A DNA stretch of 43,583 nucleotides, taken from NCBI GenBank assembly GCA_016190145.1, contig JACPRD010000149.1, forward strand, positions 1-43,583. The letters run 5' to 3'. Position 1 is the first letter of the stretch. Each line of letters opens with the position of its first letter. The DNA is from Planctomycetota bacterium. Its GTDB lineage: Bacteria; Planctomycetota; MHYJ01; WSZJ01. Below are positions 6,276 through 14,416 of this stretch, piece after piece. The translations under genes and the position numbers were made by a program. The notes under the pieces were generated by a model. The model was given only the letters and a program-made list of their open reading frames with translations, was not told the DNA's origin and ran no database searches.

Positions 6276-8537
6276 ATGACGCGAGGCCGCGACATGATCG
6301 CTCCCGTCCGCCGTACTGTCCGCGAAAAAGTGGAAGCGCTCCTGTCACGCATGGCGAAGGAGCCCGGGTACCCGACGCAGGGGAAGACGCTGTTCGTCGA
6401 CCTCGAGCGCCGGGAGGTCCGCGGAGGATACACGCCGCTGGCCGTCGTCCGGAGGTTCCTCGAGGGACGCGGCGGGAACATGTTCTACCTTGCCAACCTC
6501 CTGGACCCGTCCCTCGAGCCGCTTCACCCTGAGGTGCCGCTGATTTTCGGAAGCGGCCTTCTCACGGGCCGGGTGCCGTCGGCGGCGCGGGGGAACTGCA
6601 CGAGCTGGAGTCCGGAATCCCGGGTGATCATGGATGCGAACGCGGGTGACTACTTCCCGAGCTTCATGAAGCTGAACGGCATCGATCGGCTGGTGATTTA
6701 CGGGCTGCCGGCGGAGTGGACGCTGCTCGAGATCCGGGACGGCGCGGTGGCGTTCCTTTCCGCCGCGAAATACGCCGGGATGGACAACATCGACATGCGC
6801 GAGGCGGTCGAGAAGGACTTCGCGGGGCGGTGGACGAAGGACCTCGCGATGGCGAACATCACGCGCGCCGGCGAAAACCTCGTACTCACGAGCGGGATCA
6901 TGGCGGGGCCGAAATCGCTGTACGCGCGCGGCGGGCCCGGCGCCAAGATGGGGTCGCTCCGGCTCAAGGGGATCGTGGTGCGGCGGAAGGCGGACCGCAC
7001 GGCCGATGGAGCGTTCCCGGAGAAGGTCAAGCCGATGAATCGGGAGATCGCGGCGCAGCTGCTCGACACGGGGGTGGTGAAGAGCGCGCTCAAGGTGCGC
7101 GGGACACCGTTCCTGTACAAACCGTCGCGCCTGCTCGGCGCGATGGGGACGAAGAACAACCAGGAGACGACCTGGACGGACAAGCTCGACGCGGAAAACC
7201 TCGATCCGTTCCGGCCCGGCATGGCCGGGTGCTTCGCCTGCCCCGTGAACTGCCGGCCGCTCAACGACCTCAAGGCGGAGGGCAAGGGCGACCGCTACGA
7301 CGCGGGCGATGGCCCGGAATACGTGACGCTCGGGAAGTTCGGCCCCAACATCGGCGTCGAGGACCCGCGCCTCGTCCTCCGCTTCAACAACATCTGCAAC
7401 GACCTTGGATTCGACACCGCGTCGATGGGAAGTGCGATCGCGTGGGCGATGGAGCTCTTCCAGCGCGGGATCATCGGAAAGGAACGGACGGGCGGGCTCG
7501 ATCTCTCGTGGGGAAACGCAGAGGCCATCGAGAAGGCGCTCTTTCTCACCGCGAAACGCGAAGGGTTCGGGGACGTGCTCGCGGACAGCGCGGCGGCGGT
7601 GCGGACGGGGAAGTATCCGGCGGAGGCGCTCAAGTACCGGATGGCGGTGAAGAACCTGATGCAGAGCGACCCGCACGACTCGCGCATTCTCAAGGCGTTC
7701 GCGCTGGGGCTCGCGGTCGCGACGCGCGGGATGGACCACCTGCGGAACCGCGTGACGCTGGAGATCAACGCGAAGATCAACGACGACCCGGCGTACAAGG
7801 AGTCGCTCTACGGCGCGCCGGTTTCGGGGAAGCCCAACAGCTACGAGGGCAAGGAATACGCAGTGCGCCGGTGCGAAAACGTCTTCGCGGTCGGCGACTC
7901 CATCGGCATGTGCCGCTTCACCACGAAGCTGTTCAACTCCCCCAACCTCCCCGGCTACGAGCAGTTCGTGCCGCAGCTCGTGAACGTCACGGGGCTCGAG
8001 TTCACGCCGGAGGAGCTGGACGCGGTCGGGCTCGACATCATGGGAATCGAACGCCTGATCAACGGCGCGCTCGGCTGCACGCGGGCGGACGATACGCTGC
8101 CGCCGCGGTGGTTCGAGGAAGAGATCCGGGTGGGGAAGTTCCGCGGGGAGAAGGTGGACCGGGCGGAATTCGAAGCGATGCTCGACCGGTTCTATCGGTT
8201 GTCGCGGCTCGACCGCGAGGGGCAGCCGGTGCCGGAGTGGAAGCTCGAACTGACGCGGACGGTGAAAGGGTTCGGCGTGCTCGTGAAGATTCCGCCCGGC
8301 GCGTGCGGTGCGGAGGGGCGGACCGTGGTGGTGGAGACGCCGGTCGCGACGACGGGCGAGCTGGTCGAGGCGCTGGACGGGATGATCCCCGGCATCGGCG
8401 AGCGCCTGAAGTCGAGCGTCTACAACTTCGCGATCAATCGCGAGATCGCCCTTCATGGGCGCGACACACAGCCGGTGAAGGACGGCGACGAGGTGGAGGT
8501 GATGCCGATGTTCGCGGGCGGAACGGACGGGGCCTGA
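6276..8537 (+). CDS. Aldehyde:ferredoxin oxidoreductase family protein fused to a MoaD/ThiS-like domain
   Basis: A 753-residue protein. The first 650 or so residues match the AOR family, whose members hold a tungsten (or molybdenum) bis-pyranopterin cofactor and a [4Fe-4S] cluster and typically oxidise aldehydes to acids with ferredoxin. The cluster motif is Cys319-x2-Cys322-x3-Cys326 with the distal Cys546 in DSIGMCRF. From about residue 665 a beta-grasp, ubiquitin-like MoaD/ThiS-type domain follows, with Gly748-Gly749 only four residues from the end. ATG 6276 gives the longest form; ATG 6294, behind a GAGG, may be the true start. The next gene starts on the stop codon (TGATG). Substrate is unclear; BamB-type benzoyl-CoA reductases belong to the same superfamily. 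Confidence 0.92.
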   Translation: MTRGRDMIAPVRRTVREKVEALLSRMAKEPGYPTQGKTLFVDLERREVRGGYTPLAVVRRFLEGRGGNMFYLANLLDPSLEPLHPEVPLIFGSGLLTGRVPSAARGNCTSWSPESRVIMDANAGDYFPSFMKLNGIDRLVIYGLPAEWTLLEIRDGAVAFLSAAKYAGMDNIDMREAVEKDFAGRWTKDLAMANITRAGENLVLTSGIMAGPKSLYARGGPGAKMGSLRLKGIVVRRKADRTADGAFPEKVKPMNREIAAQLLDTGVVKSALKVRGTPFLYKPSRLLGAMGTKNNQETTWTDKLDAENLDPFRPGMAGCFACPVNCRPLNDLKAEGKGDRYDAGDGPEYVTLGKFGPNIGVEDPRLVLRFNNICNDLGFDTASMGSAIAWAMELFQRGIIGKERTGGLDLSWGNAEAIEKALFLTAKREGFGDVLADSAAAVRTGKYPAEALKYRMAVKNLMQSDPHDSRILKAFALGLAVATRGMDHLRNRVTLEINAKINDDPAYKESLYGAPVSGKPNSYEGKEYAVRRCENVFAVGDSIGMCRFTTKLFNSPNLPGYEQFVPQLVNVTGLEFTPEELDAVGLDIMGIERLINGALGCTRADDTLPPRWFEEEIRVGKFRGEKVDRAEFEAMLDRFYRLSRLDREGQPVPEWKLELTRTVKGFGVLVKIPPGACGAEGRTVVVETPVATTGELVEALDGMIPGIGERLKSSVYNFAINREIALHGRDTQPVKDGDEVEVMPMFAGGTDGA

Positions 8538-9844
8538 TGGTCCTTCGCGCTCTCGTCGCGGCATCTCTTCTGTCCCTGTCGCTCTCGGCTTTCGCGCAGG
8601 AAAAGAGAACCGGCCTCACCATTGAAGATCTCGACCGCGCGAAGGCGCTCGACACGGAGTTCCGGAAGCTGCTCGAGGCGGAGGATCCGCCGGTCCGCGC
8701 GCAGCTCGACGAAGCCCGGACGCAGATCTTCGAGAAGGTCAAGCCATGGGAATACCGGAAGGGCTTCGTCACGCTTCGCAAACTGCGGTCGCGTGCCTGC
8801 GTGCCGCTTCTCATCGAATCGCTGATCGAGCAGGTGGCGAGCCCGGGAGTCCGCCGGGAGGCTGCGAGCGTGCTGACTCTCATGACGGGAAAGCCCGTAC
8901 GGGATCTCTGGGTCGCCGATCTCGACGAGATTGCGACGCTGGCGCAGGAGCTGCATGCCTGGTGGGAGAAGGAAAAGGGCTCGCTCGCGACGGATTTCGA
9001 GAAGATGACGGACGCACAGGTCGAGGGAGTCGTCGGGCGGCTCGTGCAGCTGGACTGGGAGCTCGTCCGTTCGGGGGGCGGAATCCCGGGAGCGGGAGTG
9101 TTCGACGAGGAACTGACGGGGCGGATGGTGCCGGCGCTCCTCGAGCACACGAAGTATCGCGAACGCCGCGCGGCCGCCGGCCGCCTGCTGGGACGGATTC
9201 GCGTCCGGTCGGGCGCGCCGGGGCTCGAGGAAATCGCGAAGGATGCGAAGCAGGACGCCGGCGTCCGGCTCGGCGCGCTTCTGGCCCTCAAGGCCGCCGG
9301 CGAGGACCTCCGTGCAGCGCCGCTCCTGGAGGTTTTCGGCGCCACGCAGGACGCCGGCGTGCGCGAGGACGTGATCGCGGCCCTGGCCGAGGTGAGCGCG
9401 GCCGACCGCCCCGGGGCCCGGGCACAACTCCTGGCCTTCATCGGGGATCCGGACCACGCGGTCCGTCTCACCGCGCTTCGGACGCTCGGGAAGGGTCCGC
9501 CCGCCTCCGAAACGGGTCGAATCCGGAAGTTTCTCTTCGACACGGGAGACGTCGACGAAGCGCGCGCGGCGCTGGACATTCTGGTGGGGATCCGCACCCC
9601 GAAGTCGCGAGACGCTCTCGGCGAGTACGTCCGGATCGTGCTGGCCCGGTCGCCGTTCAACGACGCCATCCGTCCCCATGCGACCTCCGCGCTCGGGCAC
9701 GCGATGGGCCGGCGCTGGCTCCAGGCGGGCCCGCATCCGGAGGCGTACTACCTGGAGCGGGCGAGGGTGGCTCTCGCGGCGTACGCGCTGGAGCGGGCGA
9801 AGAAATCGGTCAAGTGGTGGGAGTCGGAATCGAGTCGGAAGTAG
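8537..9844 (+). CDS. Exported HEAT-repeat protein
   Basis: A 435-residue protein with an N-terminal signal peptide (hydrophobic residues 3-20, cleavage likely after AFA). The mature part is alpha-helical with HEAT-like repeats, for example the pairs around RREAASVLTLM, VRLGALLALKAAGE, VREDVIAALAEV and VRLTALRTLGK. Such repeats bind other proteins. There is no catalytic motif. The ATG overlaps the AOR stop (TGATG), so it is translated with the oxidoreductase. Since AOR is cytoplasmic and this protein appears exported, a direct complex is doubtful. Confidence 0.8.
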   Translation: MVLRALVAASLLSLSLSAFAQEKRTGLTIEDLDRAKALDTEFRKLLEAEDPPVRAQLDEARTQIFEKVKPWEYRKGFVTLRKLRSRACVPLLIESLIEQVASPGVRREAASVLTLMTGKPVRDLWVADLDEIATLAQELHAWWEKEKGSLATDFEKMTDAQVEGVVGRLVQLDWELVRSGGGIPGAGVFDEELTGRMVPALLEHTKYRERRAAAGRLLGRIRVRSGAPGLEEIAKDAKQDAGVRLGALLALKAAGEDLRAAPLLEVFGATQDAGVREDVIAALAEVSAADRPGARAQLLAFIGDPDHAVRLTALRTLGKGPPASETGRIRKFLFDTGDVDEARAALDILVGIRTPKSRDALGEYVRIVLARSPFNDAIRPHATSALGHAMGRRWLQAGPHPEAYYLERARVALAAYALERAKKSVKWWESESSRK

Positions 9845-9878
9845 GGGACGCCGGCAGGGATGTTGACGGCGGGTGTGT

Positions 9879-11204
9879 TCACAGGGCGGTCGGCCAGGTT
9901 TCGGGGGGTTCGGGGCCCGCGGCCGCCCGGCGTTCGAGCGGTTCGACGGCGCGCGTCTCGTCGATGTGGATGACCGCGTCGAACTGGCAGGGCAGGGTGG
10001 CTTCGAAGTAATGGCTCTGTCGCTCGGTGTCGGGTCGGTAGATGACGCCGATCGCGCGCTCGAGGCGTGAGCAATCGAGGGGCACGTAGCGGCGGCCGCG
10101 CAGGGGGAGGAAGAACGCGGGGGACTCGAGATCGTGGAAGAGGTTTTCGACGCTTCCATGAACCGCATCGCGCACGGTCTTGCGTTCCGGGGGCGTGTCC
10201 CAGGCGGAGGCCGCGGTGACGGTGCCGCGGTAGGTGGTGAAGCCGACGAGAACGGCGCGGTTGCCGTGCCGCTCGCGGACGAGCTGGCCGACGTTCACCT
10301 CGCCGGCGAGGCCGAGCTCGGTGGCGCGCGCGTCGCCGACATGGGAGTTGTGCTCCCAGACGACGACTTTCGGCGCGCGCCCCGTGCGCCGCAGGTGCGC
10401 CGCCAGGGACTCCAGCGTTTCGGCCATGTGCCTGTCGCGGACGTTCCACGACGCCTCGTGGTCTCCGATCATCGCGCGGTAGTACGCCTCGGCGCCGCGC
10501 GCGACCGCCGCGTTCCGCTCCGCCGCGAACGTCTCGTCTTCGGCCGCCTGCCCGTCGCGTGACGCGTATTCGGCGGCGCTCCTCCGCAGTTCCACGATCT
10601 GCGCCACGACCTGCTTCTCGCAGGAGGGCCGCCCCCCGAGCGTGGCCGCGAATCCGTACTGCTCCCCGTCGCGCCGGAACCCGTCGAAGCACGCGTATCG
10701 CTCGCGCGCGCGCTTCGCCGCCTCCGGATCCAGCTTCGCCAGAAACGCGATCACCGCTTCCGTCGATGCGAACAGGCTGTAGAGATCGAGCCCGTAGAAT
10801 CCGGCGCGCTGGCTCGCGGGACGCGCGTCGTTGTGCTGCCGCAGCCATCCGACGAAATCCAGGACTTCGGCGTTGCGCCACATCCAGGCGGGGAATCGAA
10901 GGAACCCCTCCAGGGATTCTTCCGCGTCGGCGTCGTCGCCGCGCCCCTGCACGAAGCGGTTGACGCGCCACGCGTCGGGCCAGTCCGCCTCGACGGCGAC
11001 GGCGGCGAAGCCCTTTTCCTCCATCAGACGACGGGTGATGCGGGCGCGCTCGGCGTAGAACTCGTGGGTGCCGTGCGTGGACTCGCCGAGGAGGACGAAG
11101 GGCGAGTCGCCGACGAGTTCCATGAGGCCGTCGTAATCGGCGGGAGCGTCGGCCAGGGGACGGATCGCCTGGACGAGTTCCATATGCGGAGCGCGCACGA
11201 TCAT
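9879..11204 (-). CDS. Erythromycin esterase-like protein
   Basis: A 441-residue protein of the erythromycin esterase family (COG2312). Key motifs are LLGESTHGTHEFY (residues 38-50, with Glu41, His44 and His47) and WEHNSHVGD (283-291, with His285 and His288), matching the catalytic histidine and glutamate positions of Ere-type hydrolases. Most chromosomal members do not act on macrolides; their substrates are largely unknown. The start ATG overlaps the stop of the upstream phosphoribosyltransferase (ATGA), an association commonly seen for this family, which argues for a shared housekeeping or stress role rather than drug resistance. Confidence 0.9.
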   Translation of the reverse strand: MIVRAPHMELVQAIRPLADAPADYDGLMELVGDSPFVLLGESTHGTHEFYAERARITRRLMEEKGFAAVAVEADWPDAWRVNRFVQGRGDDADAEESLEGFLRFPAWMWRNAEVLDFVGWLRQHNDARPASQRAGFYGLDLYSLFASTEAVIAFLAKLDPEAAKRARERYACFDGFRRDGEQYGFAATLGGRPSCEKQVVAQIVELRRSAAEYASRDGQAAEDETFAAERNAAVARGAEAYYRAMIGDHEASWNVRDRHMAETLESLAAHLRRTGRAPKVVVWEHNSHVGDARATELGLAGEVNVGQLVRERHGNRAVLVGFTTYRGTVTAASAWDTPPERKTVRDAVHGSVENLFHDLESPAFFLPLRGRRYVPLDCSRLERAIGVIYRPDTERQSHYFEATLPCQFDAVIHIDETRAVEPLERRAAAGPEPPETWPTAL

Positions 11205-11860
11205 GTGTCGAGGACTCCAAGACGGTTGCGGGAGGCCTTGAGGAGCGCGCGGACTTCGTCGTCGCCGACCTGCGTGAAATCCTCGTAGTGGAGTCCGACG
11301 GCGCGGAGCTCGACGGGGACGTGCGGGCAGACGACTTCGTCGGCGACTTCCCGGAGCGCCGCGACCGCGTCCGACGCGCCGACGGGAACGGCGACGATGA
11401 TCCGCGCCGGGTTCTGGCGGCGGATGGCCTCGACCGCGGCGCGCATGGTCGCGCCCGTGGCGAGGCCGTCGTCGACGATCACGACGACGCGTCCCGGGAG
11501 CTGCGTCTCAGGCCACAGCCCGCGGAACGCCCCTTCCTGGCGTCTCAACTCCTCCTCCGCCCGCTGCGCCAGCCTTTCGACTTCACCGTCCGAAAGTCCG
11601 GAGTTGCTCGCGACGTCGTGATTGACGACGCGCACGCCGCCGGAGGCGACCGCGCCCAGGGCGACCTCTTCCGCGCCCGGCAGGCCGATCTTCCGGACGA
11701 GAAAGACGTCCAGCGTCAGCCCGAGTGCCGAGGCGATTTCGAAGGCGACGGGGACGCCGCCGCGGGGAAGGGCGAGTACGACGGCATCGTTGCGATAGGC
11801 TTCGTGCCTGAGACGCGCGGTCAGCAGGCGACCGGCCTCGAATCGGTTTTTGTATTTCAT
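11201..11860 (-). CDS. Phosphoribosyltransferase-domain protein
   Basis: A 219-residue type I phosphoribosyltransferase fold. The PRPP-binding loop is visible as VVVIVDDGLATGATMRAA (about 125-142), and the PRGG turn lies at 32-35. Members of this group are annotated as predicted phosphoribosyltransferases whose acceptor is unknown. The start at ATG 11860 is firmly supported by GGAGG eight bases upstream; longer open frame to the left lacks family similarity. The stop overlaps the esterase gene start (ATGA). Confidence 0.9.
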   Translation of the reverse strand: MKYKNRFEAGRLLTARLRHEAYRNDAVVLALPRGGVPVAFEIASALGLTLDVFLVRKIGLPGAEEVALGAVASGGVRVVNHDVASNSGLSDGEVERLAQRAEEELRRQEGAFRGLWPETQLPGRVVVIVDDGLATGATMRAAVEAIRRQNPARIIVAVPVGASDAVAALREVADEVVCPHVPVELRAVGLHYEDFTQVGDDEVRALLKASRNRLGVLDT

Positions 11861-12029
11861 ACGTGACCTCCAGATTCGTAACGAGCAGGAAAACCGATGA
11901 ATTCCGGCGGCCGAAATTCGGGCAGAACTGACCGGGGCCTGCGGGGATATTGCCGGGGGATCGGAAAAAAGTTCCGGAATCCCGACGCAGGCCACCGAGC
12001 GAGCCCGGGAAATCCACATGGCCGTCAGC

Positions 12030-12035
12030 TATACT
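12030..12035 (+). promoter_or_regulatory. Possible -10 box before hicBA
   Basis: TATACT matches five of six positions of the -10 consensus, and a start of transcription six to eight bases later would fall near ATG 12042. No convincing -35 box is seen at 16-18 bases, so this is tentative. Confidence 0.35.
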
Positions 12036-12065
12036 TGATTCATGCCACTGAAGCGACGCGCGACC

Positions 12066-12263
12066 ATGAAGTACAAGATCGTCCTCAAGAAGACGGCGGA
12101 GGGATTCAGTGTTTCCTGTCCCGGACTTCCCGGTTGCTGGTCGCAAGGCAAGTCGGAGAAAGAGGCGCTGGCGAACATCAAGGACGCCATCGAAGAATAT
12201 CTGGCGGCGGTAATCGACTCCCTGCGTGGGGCGGACGTGCGCGAAGTGGAGATCTCCGGTTAG
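12066..12263 (+). CDS. hicB: HicB-family antitoxin
   Basis: A 65-residue protein with the HicB partial RNase H-like fold pattern: MKYKIVLKK, then GFSVSCPGLPGCWSQGKSEKEAL and an ending helix IKDAIEEYL. Such proteins bind and neutralise HicA toxin. This is the short type with no separate DNA-binding domain visible. ATG 12066 gives the usual family start; ATG 12042 would add eight residues and could be the first codon of a leaderless transcript. The hicA gene follows after two bases, in the antitoxin-first order. Confidence 0.88.
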   Translation: MKYKIVLKKTAEGFSVSCPGLPGCWSQGKSEKEALANIKDAIEEYLAAVIDSLRGADVREVEISG

Positions 12264-12265
12264 AC

Positions 12266-12478
12266 GTGCCGAGAATCCCCGGAATCAATCACCTCCAGGC
12301 TGTCAGGGCCCTCGAAAAGGCCGGCTTCCGGATCGTGCGACAGGGAAAACACATCGTCATGTCCGACGGGATCAGGTTCCTGACGATTCCGCGATCGAAT
12401 CCCATAAATGCATTCACCATGGGGGGAATTGCACGGGATGCCGGGCTCTCGGTTGAACAATTCAGGAAACTGCTCTGA
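12266..12478 (+). CDS. hicA: HicA-family mRNA interferase toxin
   Basis: A 70-residue protein (GTG start at 12266, two bases after hicB) with the dsRNA-binding-like HicA/YcfA fold. The pattern is AVRALEKAGFRIVRQGKHIVM, then the IPRSNPINAFTMGGIARDAG segment and the closing helix VEQFRKLL. The catalytic histidine is in GKHIVM, where most HicA proteins have GSHHI. HicA cleaves mRNA in the ribosome context. Alternative upstream starts in the same frame would run through hicB and are not credible. Confidence 0.85.
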   Translation: MPRIPGINHLQAVRALEKAGFRIVRQGKHIVMSDGIRFLTIPRSNPINAFTMGGIARDAGLSVEQFRKLL

Positions 12479-12616
12479 ATCGGGCAGGAATGACCTCTGG
12501 CTGCGTGGAATTTGCAAGGATCGCGTAGGAATTCCAAACGCGGCGGCTGCCGCGCCCCGTTGGCCGCGGGGTATGCGCCTTGCTCATCGTTCAGGATTCC
12601 CCACACGGAGCGACGC

Positions 12617-13958
12617 ATGATCTCCCTCAATGCCGGGCATCTGAAGCGCTACCGCGATCTGGCGAAGATCTTCACGCGCTACGGCCTGCTGGACATCGCG
12701 AAGTCCATCGGACACGATGACCCGCTGGCGCACGATCCCGTCGATCCCCCTCCGGGGAACGGGCACAAGGCGGGGGACCTGGCGGGCGACCTCGAGAAGA
12801 TGGGCCCGGCCTACATCAAGCTGGGTCAGCTCCTGTCGACGCGTCCCGACCTGTTTCCTGCCGCGTACCTCGAGTCGCTCACGCGCCTGCAGGACAGGGT
12901 CGAGCCTTTTCCATTCGCCGATGTCGAGGCGATCGTCCACGTCGAGCTGGGCATCCGCATCTCAAAAGCGTTCGCGTGGTTCGACGCGAAGCCGATTGCC
13001 GCCGCGTCGCTCGGCCAGGTCCACCGCGCGGCGCTGCGGGACGGCCGGCACGTCGCCGTGAAAGTGCAGCGTCCGCGGATCCGGCAGGAGATCTGGAAGG
13101 AGTTCGAGATTCTCGGCGAAGTCGCGGGGCTTTTCGACCGCCACACCTCCGTCGGCCGCAAATTCGAATTCGGCGGGATGCTGGAAGAGTTCCGCAAGAC
13201 GCTGGCGCGCGAACTCGACTACCGGCTCGAGGCGCTCAATCTCGAGCGGATGCGCGGGAACCTCCGGGACTTCAGGCGGATCTGCATTCCGGCCCCCGTC
13301 GATCACTACACGACGTCGCGCGTCCTCACGATGGAGTACGTGCAGGGGATCAAGATCACGACGCTCAGCCCGGTCGTGCTCACGGAGATCCGCGGCGAGG
13401 AACTCGCCCGCGAACTCTTCCACGCCTACCTCCGCCAGCTCTGCGTCGACGGTTTTCTCCACGCCGATCCGCATCCCGGCAACGTGTTCATCACCGAGGA
13501 CAACCGTCTCGCCCTGCTCGACCTCGGCATGGTGGTCCAGCTCACCCCGTGCCTTCAGGACCGCATCCTCCAGTTGCTCCTCGCGCTCGCCGAGGGGCAT
13601 GGAGTCGCGCAGTTTCATCGGCAAGCTCCCGGGACGCGTCAACCGCATCCTCGATCTCGTCGCCAACAACGACCTCAAGGTCCGCACGGACGTCGTCGAC
13701 GAGGCGCTTCTGATGGAAGGCGTCCAGAAAGTCGCGAACCGGATCACCACCGGGCTCGTCATCGCGGCCTTCATCGTCGGCGCCGCTCTTCTCGCCGGCG
13801 TTCCGACGAAGTGGACGCTATTCGGATACCCCGCCCTCGCGGTATGTTTCTTCTTCGCGGGCGCCGTCGGAGGGATCGGGCTTCTCGTCGAGAGTCTCTG
13901 GAAGGACGTGAAAGCCGAGCGTACGCCGCGGGCCGCGCCGCCGCCGCCAAACGAATGA
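12617..13958 (+). pseudogene. UbiB/ABC1 (ADCK)-family atypical kinase, frame broken by internal deletion
   Basis: The first part (12617 to about 13604, 329 codons, GGAG before the ATG) has all hallmarks of the family: KLGQ (68-71), the alanine-rich loop AAASLGQ (128-134), Lys149 in VAVKVQRP, HADPHPGN (282-289) and the LLDLGM metal loop (300-305). The normal reading frame then continues into unrelated sequence. The expected C-terminal end, including the hydrophobic membrane segments (LVIAAFIVGAALLAG and ALAVCFFFAGAVGGIGLL), is found in another frame from about 13599 to 13958. Together the parts give about 447 residues against about 550 in the family, so some 100 residues are missing at the junction. 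UbiB proteins support ubiquinone biosynthesis or lipid homeostasis. It may be a true pseudogene or an assembly collapse. Confidence 0.75.
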
Positions 13959-13968
13959 GGAAAGCTCG

Positions 13969-14379
13969 ATGCCGGCCGCCGATCTCAGCGCGGACATTCT
14001 CCCCGGGGAGGGGCTCGGGGGAATCGCGCTGGGCGTCAAGGGATGCGACGTGCAGGAGGAACTTTTCTCGGCCGGGGTCGAGAAGGAGTGGGTTTCCTCG
14101 AGCGACCTCCGGTACCACCTGGGCGACGGGGAGATCGAGGTCGGATTCGATCCGCGGATCGGGGTCGTCGTGAGACTGACGGCACGGGCTGGGTACCGCG
14201 GCAAGCTCCTGGGACGGATCGCGGTGGGGATGACGCTCGAGGAGGCCGAGGCCGCCGAGCCCCGCGTGCGCCGGGAATCCGACGGCGCCTCGATCGCGGG
14301 CGTCCCCGGCGTCGTTCTCGAGCTGCGCGGGCCGTCGCACGCGCGCGTCATCGAAGGAATCGCCGTCTTCCGGGGCTGA
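13969..14379 (+). CDS. Hypothetical protein, 136 residues
   Basis: No family is recognised. The protein has two similar-looking glycine segments (LGGIALGV near residue 16 and LLGRIAVGMTLEEAE near 81), alternating hydrophobic strands and no signal peptide or membrane segment. A GGAAAG lies upstream of the ATG, 11 bases after the broken kinase gene. A small beta-rich binding fold is an inference from the pattern only. Confidence 0.65.
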   Translation: MPAADLSADILPGEGLGGIALGVKGCDVQEELFSAGVEKEWVSSSDLRYHLGDGEIEVGFDPRIGVVVRLTARAGYRGKLLGRIAVGMTLEEAEAAEPRVRRESDGASIAGVPGVVLELRGPSHARVIEGIAVFRG

Positions 14380-14416
14380 GACCTATACTGACGGCCGGTC
14401 GATTTCGGAGATGCCG

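Noticed and set aside
6716..9844. A 1042-codon plus-strand frame covering the AOR region and the HEAT gene
   Set aside because: Its first 600 codons lie in another frame of the AOR gene and read as Arg/Gly-rich noise; the true gene starts at ATG 8537 with a signal peptide.
9845..9878. Possible terminator between convergent genes
   Set aside because: No stable stem with a T-run is present in the 34 bases.
11288..11866. A plus-strand frame opposite the phosphoribosyltransferase gene
   Set aside because: It is an antisense shadow of a gene with a clear PRPP motif and strong Shine-Dalgarno.
12540..12560. A GC-rich hairpin (CGCGGC/GCCGCG) before the UbiB-like gene
   Set aside because: The stem is only 6 bp without a T-run, and such hairpins are frequent by chance in this DNA.
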